NCBI GenBank assembly: GCA_031279515.1
Contig: JAITII010000032.1
Coordinates: 36,303 to 100,302 of the forward strand
Direction: 5' to 3'
From: Deltaproteobacteria bacterium
Lineage (GTDB): Bacteria > Desulfobacterota > Desulfarculia > Adiutricales > Adiutricaceae
DNA length: 64,000 bases
Shown here: piece after piece, positions 29,201-38,727 of the stretch
How the letters are laid out: every line of letters starts with the position of its first letter
How positions within the stretch are numbered: the first letter of the stretch is position 1
Position numbers and translations under genes: made by a program
Notes under the pieces: model-generated
What the model was told of the DNA's origin: nothing
Seen by the model: only the letters and a program-made list of their open reading frames with translations
The model's database searches: none

Positions 29201-29541
29201 ACGGCGCCTCAGACAATATCATGGATACCATCCAGAGGCTCCTTTGGGCCCTAGAGCATAACTACACGGAAATGGTGGAACAAGAGCTACCTAACCTGGA
29301 AAAGGCCGTCCAGAAGGTAACCATGATGGAAACTGCGGTGGGGACCAAACTTATCCGCAATCAGTTCGTGCAAAACACCTTAGATGACAACCAGTACGCA
29401 GCTGAGACAATACTTTCCGCCACAGAGGACGCAGACTTTACCCGCCTCATAACTGACCTCAAAAATGCCCAACTGGTCTATGAAGCAGTCTTAGGGACGA
29501 CAGGCCTTACTACCAAGCTGAGCCTCTTAAACTATCTTTAA
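26212..29541 (+). CDS. flgL: flagellar hook-associated protein 3 FlgL, giant (start revised to ATG 26212)
   Basis: GGAGGAG precedes ATG 26212; N-terminus MIYRTSQRGTYRNINNNLNLLSWHIAQLSNKVASEKQINKPSDNPSGAAAVLRTRS; C-terminus FTRLITDLKNAQLVYEAVLGTTGLTTKLSLLNYL. Confidence 0.93.
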   Translation: MIYRTSQRGTYRNINNNLNLLSWHIAQLSNKVASEKQINKPSDNPSGAAAVLRTRSTLSEIAQHTENVSFSNDWLTNTGNVMQSIKDVLDQIYVKAEQAATDVYTADQRKIIATEVDLLFQTIIQFGDSRFGFNYLLAGQELQTQPFSNEMRAQDVIAACQNSEGFTGKVENYGDREYESRPDLPTQSQLFLIECVEAGGIDSLNYAHQNADSVSQAIVNGTNGAYSLTLTTTSQAYRDTTIKFVAGQENNNSTGTKSATFSSADNQVSFSSTNSTKGPIDLYYTYGNSAGTYATEAADGTITVYLQTDPQGEQSVARARDVADAVNAISAQTSIRADYASIPFRGGIVEISKDSNGQLMRTKLSINNNLSYSINDDEITIYLERGATGTGQEGTIVSTVEEVVDFINNTPELAERLKASYSYPDSALAPPPTMEPVQGPISFTPSDAYTLAYTEMTIPGTHNDIRWSILNEPGAAVGEAGNGVTIRYDFYNPPEQTAATTAQYNSAENALIITLGSSGSAFLEEYARAYTSPASATYGNAKESELVARKYAVTATAQEVIDAVAALTDAQNPLHIGGVLAEGNSGLGKMVASSAQVLAKGYDQPALFRVSQDGGKTWGPPQSFAASEFQNGLFYNSQLGHASLTTSLAGGANDVVLTANYMGTWGDDVRLEYRQPTSANQEASITLGPQSWNICINLATDAQGRVTTTANDVVALINQHPEAGALVTASLADYHEGGSGVVTKMDCVSLSTAKPYEVEGVTQITPLGHATAAVRFAYSPPAQKSPDLLYQAIEHGNAGNAIGIRYTLSADTTIYGSALQYQDHVSISYETLSNGDQVAVVHLASVSLPSCPDINTEREAYDAWRELYPVYSCSSSRATTSTAGDVLQALVAKNLASPDSALVWASMEYKDEGWDSTAKVGPTTGTIWLSGGDDTIKEEDYGISLKFIPDGTAIGVGDIYQVSVGWYNGDSKDIDVNVMNGFRTDINTTGEELLGANGASDNIMDTIQRLLWALEHNYTEMVEQELPNLEKAVQKVTMMETAVGTKLIRNQFVQNTLDDNQYAAETILSATEDADFTRLITDLKNAQLVYEAVLGTTGLTTKLSLLNYL

Positions 29542-29572
29542 AAAAGAGGGGCTTTGGCTTTTTTAAAAGATT

Positions 29573-29623
29573 AAAAATCCCCCCCCCCTTATGGGCCTTT
29601 GGCCCATAAGGGGGGGTTTTTTT
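29573..29623. terminator. bidirectional terminator after flgL
   Basis: CCCCCCCTTATGGGCC-TTT-GGCCCATAAGGGGGGG flanked by AAAAA and TTTTTTT. Confidence 0.93.
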
Positions 29624-29659
29624 ATACCTAAAGCCCTTGGCTTAGCTAAGGCTACTATC

Positions 29660-31201
29660 TTAGACGAAACGGTTATGTTGTAGGCTGTGCCTTATGTGCT
29701 GGACAAAGAGGGATAAAAGGCAGTTTAACTTCATCAGATTAGTACCTGGCGCGCCCAAGGCAAGCTGACCCTCCTTAAAGGGACGCTCGAACTCAAAGCG
29801 GGCCTTTAAAAAGACCTTGGTAAGCTCTGCGGCCTTTACTAGTGTTAACTCTTTTGCGGGCACCCTTGTCTTTAAGACGCAGCCGCCATCTGCCTGGACC
29901 CCTTGGGTAAGGAAATTCTTATTGGAAATACACATAAGCCCCTGGCCTTTGTCAAAGACTAAATGCACATGTTCAAGTAACTTTTGTAGCCTTAGCTCTC
30001 CAAATTTTTCTTTGAGCTCACCTAGCATCTTATCTATGTTCTCAGTAAGTATGGCATTGGAGGCCTTAAACTTCTTATTTAGCTCTCCCAATGCCAGTAC
30101 TAAGGAGCTGTACTCTATTTGCCTTTCTGCTCTCCTATCGGGGATATAACCAGGGCAATTTACTACAAAAAGCCTTGTACCTTTCTCCCTATTTAAAGAG
30201 CTCAAAGGGAAGTAAAAGTAATCTTGGCTTTCATCGCAAACGCCCCCAGAAAGCTTAGCGGCAAAAATAGACCTTAGTTGCGCATAAAAATGATAGTCCC
30301 AGTCCTCATACCTTAGCTCTTCTATAAGGCTAAGATCTTTAGGCGGAAAGGCTCCCAGCTCCCCCATATGGAAGTGCCTATGGATATAGTAGGTACTTGT
30401 AATATAGCTTAAGTTTTCCTCCATTTTGCTTCTTTCGATTAGCTCCGGGGAATAAACCCTAAATGAGAGGATCCTCCCTTCCCCGTCCACATATAGCCTA
30501 TAGGCTATTTTCTTTCTGTCCCTGGGGGAAATAGGGTCCTCACCTAGCCTGGGGATATAGTCAGGAAAGCGGGAAAAAGCTGATATCCCGTAGAGCTTCC
30601 TATAGAGATAGCGCTCCATGAACTTTAGATCAATGAGGCCATATTTGCCTATAAGCCACTTGTCCCCAAGGACTTTCTCTTTTCTGCTCGGCTTTAAAAG
30701 TTTCCCTTGCCACAAATAGTTCTTCATATCGAAGAAATCCTCTTCCACTAGAGGATCCTTTTCAGCTAGGAGCATAACTATCCGGTATTTGATAGCATTG
30801 TAGACCTCTTGGGGTGGATCCATTAACAGCCCTTTTATATTTAAGACATTAAACTGGCTCTCCAATGCCTTAATAAGATCCAAGGTATTGGGGATTTTTC
30901 GTCCCCAACCGGGCCTTACCAACTGGGTGAGACCCCCTAGCGGGTAATCCTTGATAGCCAATTGGAAATTCGCATAAATTGCTAATGGGTTCTCGCTTAA
31001 ATGAACGTGATACTTGGGCGCCATGCTGGGCGGCTCTATAAGGCAGCGCGTGGGCGTCTTTTCCTCTGTTTCACATGTACCAACTTCGTTTGCTTCCTTT
31101 AAATCAGAACCTTTGTCAGCTTGTACCCTAATGCCACAGGGGCGTAAAAATTGTCCCAAGGCTATAAGCAAAGCCTTAATACTTTTCAAAATACCAGGCA
31201 A
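29660..31201 (-). CDS. hypothetical protein, 513 aa, no family recognised
   Basis: Long ORF on the expected strand opposite a bidirectional terminator. Confidence 0.75.
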   Translation of the reverse strand: MPGILKSIKALLIALGQFLRPCGIRVQADKGSDLKEANEVGTCETEEKTPTRCLIEPPSMAPKYHVHLSENPLAIYANFQLAIKDYPLGGLTQLVRPGWGRKIPNTLDLIKALESQFNVLNIKGLLMDPPQEVYNAIKYRIVMLLAEKDPLVEEDFFDMKNYLWQGKLLKPSRKEKVLGDKWLIGKYGLIDLKFMERYLYRKLYGISAFSRFPDYIPRLGEDPISPRDRKKIAYRLYVDGEGRILSFRVYSPELIERSKMEENLSYITSTYYIHRHFHMGELGAFPPKDLSLIEELRYEDWDYHFYAQLRSIFAAKLSGGVCDESQDYFYFPLSSLNREKGTRLFVVNCPGYIPDRRAERQIEYSSLVLALGELNKKFKASNAILTENIDKMLGELKEKFGELRLQKLLEHVHLVFDKGQGLMCISNKNFLTQGVQADGGCVLKTRVPAKELTLVKAAELTKVFLKARFEFERPFKEGQLALGAPGTNLMKLNCLLSLFVQHIRHSLQHNRFV

Positions 31202-31420
31202 TAGTCACCTACCTTTAAAGTAAAAAAATATTGAAAAAATACCTTCTGCTTAGAAAAGAGAAATTTAAGCCCTCTTAGCTGCCCCTATTTGGGGTTCAAG
31301 ATTTACTCTTCTAAATTTCAGGCAAATTGGCATGGGAAGGCTCTTTTTGTTTTAAAAGTCCCCTAAATTTTCCTCTTGCCTCCTGCGCTTTACCTTACAA
31401 GGGCATAAATCATGACTGTG

Positions 31421-31530
31421 AGGCCCATGCCAGGCACATGCCAGACACATGTGGGGATAGCCAGGCCCAGGCCAGACACATGTGGGGATAGCTAAGGCAC
31501 ATGTCAGGCCCATGTAGGGATAGCAAGGGA
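31421..31530. repeat. degenerate ~31-bp tandem repeat
   Basis: ccagacacatgtggggatagc recurs with copies at about 31441, 31472 and 31504. Confidence 0.8.
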
Positions 31531-32220
31531 GGATTTTAATATTTCGCTGACCCTTTCAAAGGGCAAAAAAACCTTAGATCTTTTTAAAAGCCTAAACCCT
31601 CTAGGAATTTTTAAAAAGGAACATATTAAAAAAATATCCTTCCTATATATCAGGCAATTTCGTAGCCCTTTTTTCAGGCATTTTGAGCCTTTTTTTTGTG
31701 CCTTTCTTCAATAAGCCTTATTCTATATGGATAAAAAAATTTTTCCACACTTTTAATATAATACTATATCTTTTAATCTAATGCTATGATATTTTACATA
31801 ATACTATAATATTTAACATAAAACATTAATATAGTCTGAGCTAGCGGCAAAACCCTCGCTAGCTAAAATAGAAGACGGCTAACTTAGAAGTTTTCACTTG
31901 GCTCCCATTTCAAATTTAGCCTCTCTTTACAAGCCCTTGTGCCTTTTTAAATAGGTGCCTTCCTATGATGTTAAATTTCTTGCATAAAAAACTTCAATGG
32001 GCACAAAAGGGGAAACAAATAAATTAAAGCTTAAAGTTTTCCCTAGGCTTAAAATTTCACAAATATCATTTTCTAAAAAAGAATCTTTAAAGGGCCTTTG
32101 TTAATTTTATAAATTTACTATAGTTAAACTAATTGCATTTTCACTTTGACTTTTGTGCCCCGGGTGCTTACATTTAGAAATGAGTCAAGCTTAGCTTACC
32201 GCCAATTTTAGGAGGCAAGA

Positions 32221-34794
32221 TTGCCCAAAGAACTCTATAACCTCACTGGACTTAGCTGCGCAGCCTGCGGAGCTAGGGTGGAAAAGGCCGTAAAGGCTCT
32301 GCCTGGGGTCACCCGAGCCGACGTCAATCTACTAAAAAGCAGCCTCACCTTAGAGCACGACCCCGCCTTGACTGCCCCACAGGTAATAGATGCCATAGAG
32401 AAGGCGGGTTACGGGGCATCTCTACCCAGTGCCAAGGCCGCAAAAAGCCAGTCTGACTCCCCTCAAGAACGCTTCAAAAAAGAAGCTTCCCAGATGCTGT
32501 ATAGACTCAAGGTCTCCATTATCTTTACTGTGCCCTTGTTCTATCTGGCCATGGGACATATGTTTTCCTGGCCCATACCCCACTTTTTTTTGGGGCATAA
32601 TGGGGCCCTACCTTTGGCCTTCACCCAGTTTCTCTTACTACTTCCAGTTATCCTGGTAAACCACCTCTACTTTCAAAACGGGATAAAGAGCCTGTGGCAT
32701 AGGGCTCCCAACATGGACTCCCTCATAGCCGTGGGATCAGGGGCTGCGGCTGTTTATGGTCTAATTATTCTTTACCAGATGATGTTCCACTTAAATGACC
32801 CGGCCTTCCTGCACAAAGCCTCAATGGCACTCTACTTTGAGTCAGGTGCCACTATCTTAACCTTAGTCACCACCGGTAAGTACATGGAAACCAGGGCCAA
32901 GGCAAGAACAGGGGCAGCAATAGAGGCTCTTTTGGCACTGGCTCCCAAGACAGCTCTCATCTTGAAAAATGGTGAAGAAGTCACCATTCAAGCAGAAGAG
33001 CTAAGACCCCAAGACGAATTAGTCATAAAAACTGGGATGGTAGCTGCTGCAGACGGCACAGTCATTCAAGGGGAGGGGGCAGTGGATGAATCTGCCTTGA
33101 CCGGGGAGAGCCTGCCTGTGGACAAAGAGGTAGGTAGCCCTATTACCGGGGGAACCTCACTTTCATCTGGGCATCTCTTGGTAAAAGTTACCAAGGTGGG
33201 TGACGATACCACTCTGGCCCAAATTATCCGTCTAGTGGACGAGGCCACAGGTACCAAGGCGCCAATTGCCGCCCTGGCAGACAAGATAAGTGGAATCTTT
33301 GTGCCACTGGTCATCTGCATTGCCATTGCCTCAGGTACGATCTGGTTTATGTTAGGTGAGCCAATAGGATTTTGCCTCACCATCTTGATCTCAGTACTTG
33401 TGATATCCTGCCCTTGCGCCTTGGGACTTGCCACCCCCACGGCCATTATGGTGGGCTCAGGCGTTGGGGCTAACTTAGGCGTACTTTTTAAATCCGCCTC
33501 TTCCTTAGAGCAGAGCTCTAAGGTGGAAGTTGTAGTCTTAGATAAGACAGGAACCTTAACTCTAGGAGAGCCTTCTGTAAAAAATATCCTACCTGTTGCC
33601 CCTACCGATGAAAACGAGCTCCTTTGCCTCCTCTATTCCTTGGAGCTCTTATCTGAACACCCCTTGGCCAAGGCCATCGTGGAGATGGCCAAATCCAAGG
33701 GCCTTACCTCAAAACCAGTGGAATCTTTTAAGCAGCTGCCAGGTCAAGGACTATCCGGGATTATCGATGGAGAGGAGTATTTTGTTGGTAACAGTAAAAT
33801 TATAGGTGCCCTTGGGATAACTGACGAAGATCTCTCCCTTAAGTCCAATGAATTTTCCCAAAAAGGCCTTACCACCCTTTTCTGCGCTAAAAAAGATAGG
33901 CTACTTGGCCTTTTGGCCTTAGGAGACACCCTAAAGCCCAAAAGCACCCAGGCTGTAGCCGAGCTCCACAAGCTTAAGATTAAGACTGTTATGCTTACAG
34001 GCGATAACGCCGTAACAGCCCAAGCCATTGCCGCTGAAAGCGGCGTAGGCAAGGTGATAGCTGAGGTCTATCCCCAGGATAAGGAAAAGGAAATTGTAAA
34101 GTTACAAAAAGAGGGATTTGTAACTGCCATGGTGGGAGACGGGATAAACGATGCCCCTGCCTTGGCCAGGGCCGATGTAGGCATAGCCATTGGCGCGGGC
34201 ACAGACGTAGCAGTAGAGACTGCCGACGTGGTCCTCATGAAAAGTGACCTTATGGACGTGCCCGTTACTATACTTTTAGCCAGAGCGGTTATGCGCAATA
34301 TCCGCCAAAACCTTTTCTGGGCCTTTGGCTACAATGTCATAGGCATACCAATAGCTGCCGGCATCTTCTTTAAGGCCTTTGGCCTTACCTTAAATCCCAT
34401 GATAGCCGCTCTGGCCATGAGCTTGTCCTCTGTCTGCGTAGTCACCAATGCCTTAAGGCTTAAGTTTTTTAAGCCCAAGCTAGCTGACGACTCAAGTAAG
34501 GGCCCCGATAGTGCCAGCTCCCAAAATAAACAAGATATAATAGCGCCTAATGCAACTACTTTCGCGCTGCAAAGTGAGGAACATAAAATGGAAGTAAAAC
34601 TCAAGGTAGACGGCATGACCTGCGGTCATTGCTCCAGCAGAGTAGAAAAGGCCCTTTCCGAGATCCCGGAAGTAAAAAAGGCCAAGGTGGATCTCTCAAA
34701 AGGAATAGCTACTGTTACCCTCAAAAGTGAGGTCTCTAATGATGTCCTCACCCAAAAGGTGGTAAACGCCGGATACGAGGCCACAGTAATTTAA
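32221..34794 (+). CDS. copA: Cu(I)-translocating P1B-type ATPase CopA with N- and C-terminal HMA domains (TTG start)
   Basis: GLSCAACGARVEKAV, ISCPCALGLATPTA, DKTGTLTLGE, MVGDGINDAPALA, C-terminal DGMTCGHCSSRVEKAL. Confidence 0.95.
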   Translation: MPKELYNLTGLSCAACGARVEKAVKALPGVTRADVNLLKSSLTLEHDPALTAPQVIDAIEKAGYGASLPSAKAAKSQSDSPQERFKKEASQMLYRLKVSIIFTVPLFYLAMGHMFSWPIPHFFLGHNGALPLAFTQFLLLLPVILVNHLYFQNGIKSLWHRAPNMDSLIAVGSGAAAVYGLIILYQMMFHLNDPAFLHKASMALYFESGATILTLVTTGKYMETRAKARTGAAIEALLALAPKTALILKNGEEVTIQAEELRPQDELVIKTGMVAAADGTVIQGEGAVDESALTGESLPVDKEVGSPITGGTSLSSGHLLVKVTKVGDDTTLAQIIRLVDEATGTKAPIAALADKISGIFVPLVICIAIASGTIWFMLGEPIGFCLTILISVLVISCPCALGLATPTAIMVGSGVGANLGVLFKSASSLEQSSKVEVVVLDKTGTLTLGEPSVKNILPVAPTDENELLCLLYSLELLSEHPLAKAIVEMAKSKGLTSKPVESFKQLPGQGLSGIIDGEEYFVGNSKIIGALGITDEDLSLKSNEFSQKGLTTLFCAKKDRLLGLLALGDTLKPKSTQAVAELHKLKIKTVMLTGDNAVTAQAIAAESGVGKVIAEVYPQDKEKEIVKLQKEGFVTAMVGDGINDAPALARADVGIAIGAGTDVAVETADVVLMKSDLMDVPVTILLARAVMRNIRQNLFWAFGYNVIGIPIAAGIFFKAFGLTLNPMIAALAMSLSSVCVVTNALRLKFFKPKLADDSSKGPDSASSQNKQDIIAPNATTFALQSEEHKMEVKLKVDGMTCGHCSSRVEKALSEIPEVKKAKVDLSKGIATVTLKSEVSNDVLTQKVVNAGYEATVI
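34588..34794 (+). CDS. candidate internally initiated CopZ-like copper chaperone (68 aa), in frame with copA 3' end
   Basis: In-frame ATG 34588 preceded by GTGAGGAACATAAA (AGGA-type RBS); complete HMA domain MEVKLKVDGMTCGHCSSRVEKALSEIPEVKKAKVDLSKGIATVTLKSEVSNDVLTQKVVNAGYEATVI. Confidence 0.45.
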   Translation: MEVKLKVDGMTCGHCSSRVEKALSEIPEVKKAKVDLSKGIATVTLKSEVSNDVLTQKVVNAGYEATVI

Positions 34795-34865
34795 AGTTGT
34801 TGCGGGTTAGCTAAGCGAGGCTAAGGGCCTACATTGTAACTTCGGCTGCATTTAATGCTAAAGGC

Positions 34866-36509
34866 CTAGCTTCTTATAAAGACCCTTTCCCCTCCCACTA
34901 CGGTCATAACCGGAAGTGTATGGGCTAGCTCTATGGTCTCTACCTTAAAGATATCCCTGTCTAAAACCACAAAGTCCGCCAGCTTTCCTGCCTTCAAGGA
35001 CCCTAGTTCTTTATCCCTAAAAGAAGAGTAAGCTGGCCACAGGGTGTAGCTTTTTAAGGCCTCCGTAAGTGTTAGGGCCTCTTCCATCATAAAGCCGCCT
35101 TGGGGGTGCCCATTTAAATCCTTTCTGGCCACTGCAGCGTAGATGCCGTGGAAGGGATTGGGCGTTTCTATGGGGGCATCGGAGCCGTTTATCAAGATCC
35201 CTCCCCCCTTTAAAACGCTTTTCCACCTATAGGAGTCCTTGAGCCTTTCTGCTCCTAGGCGGTAGCCCACCATGTGCAGATCGCTCATGAGACCCACGCT
35301 TTGGATGGAGGGAATAAGCCCCAGCTTTAAGGCCTTCTCTAGGGCCCAGGGGGAAATAACCTGGAAGTGCTCCAGGCGCCAGTGCCTAGCTAGGCTACTG
35401 GCGCCTAGGACCCTTTCCATTACCCTTATAGCTTGCTCCACTGCAGCATCACCTATGACATGGATAGCCGCCTGGTACCCAAGGTCACGGACCTTGACCA
35501 TGACTTCATAGAGCTCATCATCTTCATAGTTGTGGTCCCCTAGGTAATCTGGTCTATCGGAGTAAGGCTGGCGCAGCCAGGCACTCTGGGATCCCAAGGA
35601 CCCGTCGGAAAAGAGCTTTACCCCATCTATGGAGAGCTTGTCGTCATAGGGCTCCCTTACCGGGCCCTGTGCCAAGAGCTCCTTTTCACAGGCATCGAAG
35701 ACCAAAAAACCCCGGAAACGAAACTCTAGTTTATTTTCCTCCCAAGCCCTCTTAAAAAGCTTAAAGGTGCCCCAGCGGACCCCACAATCTATAACTGTAG
35801 TTAGCCCCAGGCTCAACATCTCCTTTTGTGAGGCCAAGAGGGTCTCCATGGGGTCTAGGCCGTCTAGATTGGGCATCTTGGAAAAGACCAAAAACATTGC
35901 CTTGCCCACCAGGACCCCTTCTGGGTTCCCGCTAGTATCTTTTAAGATCTCGCCTCCCGGGGGATTTTTAGTCCCTCCATTGATGCCAGCTAGTCTTAAG
36001 GCCTCTGAATTTACCCACACCGAGTGCTTGTCCACCCTATCTAGGACTACGGGATTATTAGGGGCTATCTTATCCAGGTCTTTGGCCCTGGGCCAGGCCC
36101 TATTGGGAAAGTTATTTTGATCCCAGCCCCGGCCGTGGAGCCAGATGCCGGCATCCAAGCTCTTTACCTTTTTCTCCACTGCGTCTAAAGACTCTTGGTA
36201 GCCCAGTCCGTAGAGGTCCAGCTGCTTTAAACGCACGCCTTGGGTGAGGACATGGGTGTGGCTATCAAAAAGACCTGGGATTACGGCCCTCCCGCTTAAA
36301 TCAAAGAGCTCCGGCTTATCCTTATAGCCTAAGGCCTTTAGGGCCGCCCTGGCATCTTCTAGCTCATCTCCCACGTAGGCGAGCTTCTGTCCGCAAGTGG
36401 CCAGGACCTTAACATTAAAAGCCCCAGGCTCTAAGGTATAGACAGAGCCATTGTGATAGATGGCCGCCTTAGCAAAGGCTGCCCTCTCTCCTTTAAGAGC
36501 CTTCACCAT
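34866..36509 (-). CDS. amidohydrolase family protein (YtcJ-like)
   Basis: ALSGRAVIPGLFDSHTHV-type metal motif (FDLSGRAVIPGLFDSHTHVLTQG), DGSLGSQSAWL, HVIGDAAVEQAI, LINGSDAPIETPNPF. Confidence 0.88.
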   Translation of the reverse strand: MVKALKGERAAFAKAAIYHNGSVYTLEPGAFNVKVLATCGQKLAYVGDELEDARAALKALGYKDKPELFDLSGRAVIPGLFDSHTHVLTQGVRLKQLDLYGLGYQESLDAVEKKVKSLDAGIWLHGRGWDQNNFPNRAWPRAKDLDKIAPNNPVVLDRVDKHSVWVNSEALRLAGINGGTKNPPGGEILKDTSGNPEGVLVGKAMFLVFSKMPNLDGLDPMETLLASQKEMLSLGLTTVIDCGVRWGTFKLFKRAWEENKLEFRFRGFLVFDACEKELLAQGPVREPYDDKLSIDGVKLFSDGSLGSQSAWLRQPYSDRPDYLGDHNYEDDELYEVMVKVRDLGYQAAIHVIGDAAVEQAIRVMERVLGASSLARHWRLEHFQVISPWALEKALKLGLIPSIQSVGLMSDLHMVGYRLGAERLKDSYRWKSVLKGGGILINGSDAPIETPNPFHGIYAAVARKDLNGHPQGGFMMEEALTLTEALKSYTLWPAYSSFRDKELGSLKAGKLADFVVLDRDIFKVETIELAHTLPVMTVVGGERVFIRS

Positions 36510-36533
36510 TGGATGTTGGCCTCTTTCATAAGT

Positions 36534-37688
36534 TTAGCGGTAATAGTAATAGTGGTCGTCCTTGTTCAAGACCTCATTGCCATTTTCCGTAATCAAGACC
36601 AATTCCTCCAAGCGGACCCCGCCTTTGCCAGGAAGATAGATGCCCGGCTCCACAGTCACTAGAGATCCGGCCTTTAAAGGGGCCTTACACAACGGAGAAA
36701 GCCTGGGCTCCTCATGGATTAAGAGCCCAACCCCGTGCCCTAAGCTGTGCCCAAAATAATCCCCGTAGCCAGCTTCGGTAATATGATCCCTGGCAACTTT
36801 ATCCACCTCGCAAGAGATGGCCCCTGCCTTTAAGACTTCCAAGGCCCGCTCTTGCGCCTCCTTTACTATAGAGTAGATCTCTTTCTGCCAGGCCCTAGGC
36901 ACCTGGGGCATATAGGTGCGGGTCATGTCAGAGCAATATCCTTTGTAGCGGGCACCTATGTCAATGACCACCATCTCCTCTTTGCCTATCTTCTTTTTAC
37001 TAAACATGGCATGGGGCAAAGCGGCATTGGCACCAGCTGCCACTATGGGAGTAAAGGCAGAACCTTGGGCCCTGTATTCACGAAACTTATTCTCCAGAAA
37101 CCTAGCTGCCCATTCCTCAGGTACCCCCGGCTCCAGTTCTACCCAGAGCTCGGCCAAAGACCTCTCTGTTATCTCCACGGCCTTTTTCACCAAGAGTAGC
37201 TCTCCTTCGGACTTTATCATCCTCAGTTCCCCTAAGCTAAAGGGGAGGGCTTTGAGCTCCACTTGATCCATGGCGGCTTTCAAGAGGCCACAAAATTCTA
37301 CAGTGACACTGTCCGCCTCAAAATAGAGGCTACCTTTTACCTTGCCCTCTTCTAATATCGCTTTGGCCAAATTCCTTTTAACCGTCACCACCTGAAATAG
37401 GGGAGCCTCTTTTAAGGCCTCAGTGGTGAAGCGGAAGTCGGTGAAAAGAAGGTTTCTCTCTAAGCTTATTAAAAGGACCCCGGAACTTTCGCTTATCATG
37501 GCGTCTTCAGCCAGAAAGCCCGAAAAATAGCGGCGATTTTCCGGAGATTTTATGAGCAGAAAATCAATCTTGTTCTCATCCATTAGGCCGCGGAGCCGCT
37601 CCAAGCGTTCCGGGACGGGATCTTGAATTACTTTCTTTGCTGGACTGGTTTTTTTGGGTGTGGAACTTTTTAGCCTTTTAGTTACCAT
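36534..37688 (-). CDS. M24 family aminopeptidase (Xaa-Pro aminopeptidase/prolidase-like)
   Basis: VIDIGARYKGYCSDMTRTY, YFGHSLGHGVGLLIHEEPRLS, VTVEPGIYLPGKGGVRLEELVLIT. Confidence 0.93.
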   Translation of the reverse strand: MVTKRLKSSTPKKTSPAKKVIQDPVPERLERLRGLMDENKIDFLLIKSPENRRYFSGFLAEDAMISESSGVLLISLERNLLFTDFRFTTEALKEAPLFQVVTVKRNLAKAILEEGKVKGSLYFEADSVTVEFCGLLKAAMDQVELKALPFSLGELRMIKSEGELLLVKKAVEITERSLAELWVELEPGVPEEWAARFLENKFREYRAQGSAFTPIVAAGANAALPHAMFSKKKIGKEEMVVIDIGARYKGYCSDMTRTYMPQVPRAWQKEIYSIVKEAQERALEVLKAGAISCEVDKVARDHITEAGYGDYFGHSLGHGVGLLIHEEPRLSPLCKAPLKAGSLVTVEPGIYLPGKGGVRLEELVLITENGNEVLNKDDHYYYYR

Positions 37689-37913
37689 TTTCAGAGAGTC
37701 CTTGGATTCACTTTTGATAAAAAGCTTTCCTTTAGCTTGTGCTTTAGAGTTTTCCGACTAGAAAATTGTTGGTGGGCAAAAATAAAGACAAAAGACTTAA
37801 ATATCTACCTTTAAGATAGAAGGGTTGACTTTTAATTGTACCCTTTTGACCCAATTTGTCAAGGTCTATTAAAGGGTCCTGGCCGCCATGCAAGAAAAAG
37901 CTATAACTTTTCT

Positions 37914-37996
37914 AAAATCAAAATCTAACTGTAGAAAAATCAAAACGTAACTGTAGAAAAATCAAAATCTAACTGTAGAAAAATCAAAATCTAACT
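37914..37996. repeat. 22-bp tandem repeat, about 3.8 copies
   Basis: aaaatcaaaatctaactgtaga at 37914, 37936, 37958, 37980. Confidence 0.95.
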
Positions 37997-38727
37997 AAAA
38001 AAAGTAAAGCATACCATTTATAAGGCTAAACTAAGGTGAGCTATAGTAAGCTATGGTAAGCTAAGGTGAACTATGATAATACTAAGTTTTAAGCTAGAAG
38101 TCATACATGCATTAGATAGTAAATGCTAAGATAGACTTAGAAAGTAATGGAATACTATAATAAAAAAGTAAATCTATAAAATACTGGAATGTTAAAATGC
38201 TAGCCATTGGAATAGAAAACCAAATGCAAGGGCGGCAGTTTGCCAAAGATAGCTTCAGCTAAAGCTTAGCGATTATCTAAAAAATCCCAAGGCTAAATTA
38301 GTCTGAGTAAATGGGTCTAAGAGCCAATTCATTATTACCCAGAGTACATATGCCCAGGCAAGAAGAAGAAAAGAAAAACCCATGCTAGAAAATAGGAATA
38401 ATTATGCCCACTTCTTTTGGAGCGCTAGGCTTAAATTTGGAGGCTAAAAAAATAAAAGCTGCTGTTAGCTAAAAAGCTCATATTCACATAATCGCATAAT
38501 TACTTAATCTTAGTTTAACATGAGTTTGCCTAGGGGCTCTATTTTACACTTCTAGAAATTTATTTCCCCTCTTTCTCATCCCCAACCCTACTCTAATCCC
38601 TAGCCCTAATCTAAATCCCAATCCTCTGTTCTCATGCCCACCCTAGTTCAAAACACTTCCTACCCCTTTCTAGAGCTGCGCATTAGGTCTAGCCGGGCAA
38701 GGTACCCTTTGGAAAAATATCCTTATT

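Noticed and set aside
38575-38650. Telomere-like ccctaatc-type runs
   Set aside because: Short and irregular composition bias, no regular period that I could confirm.
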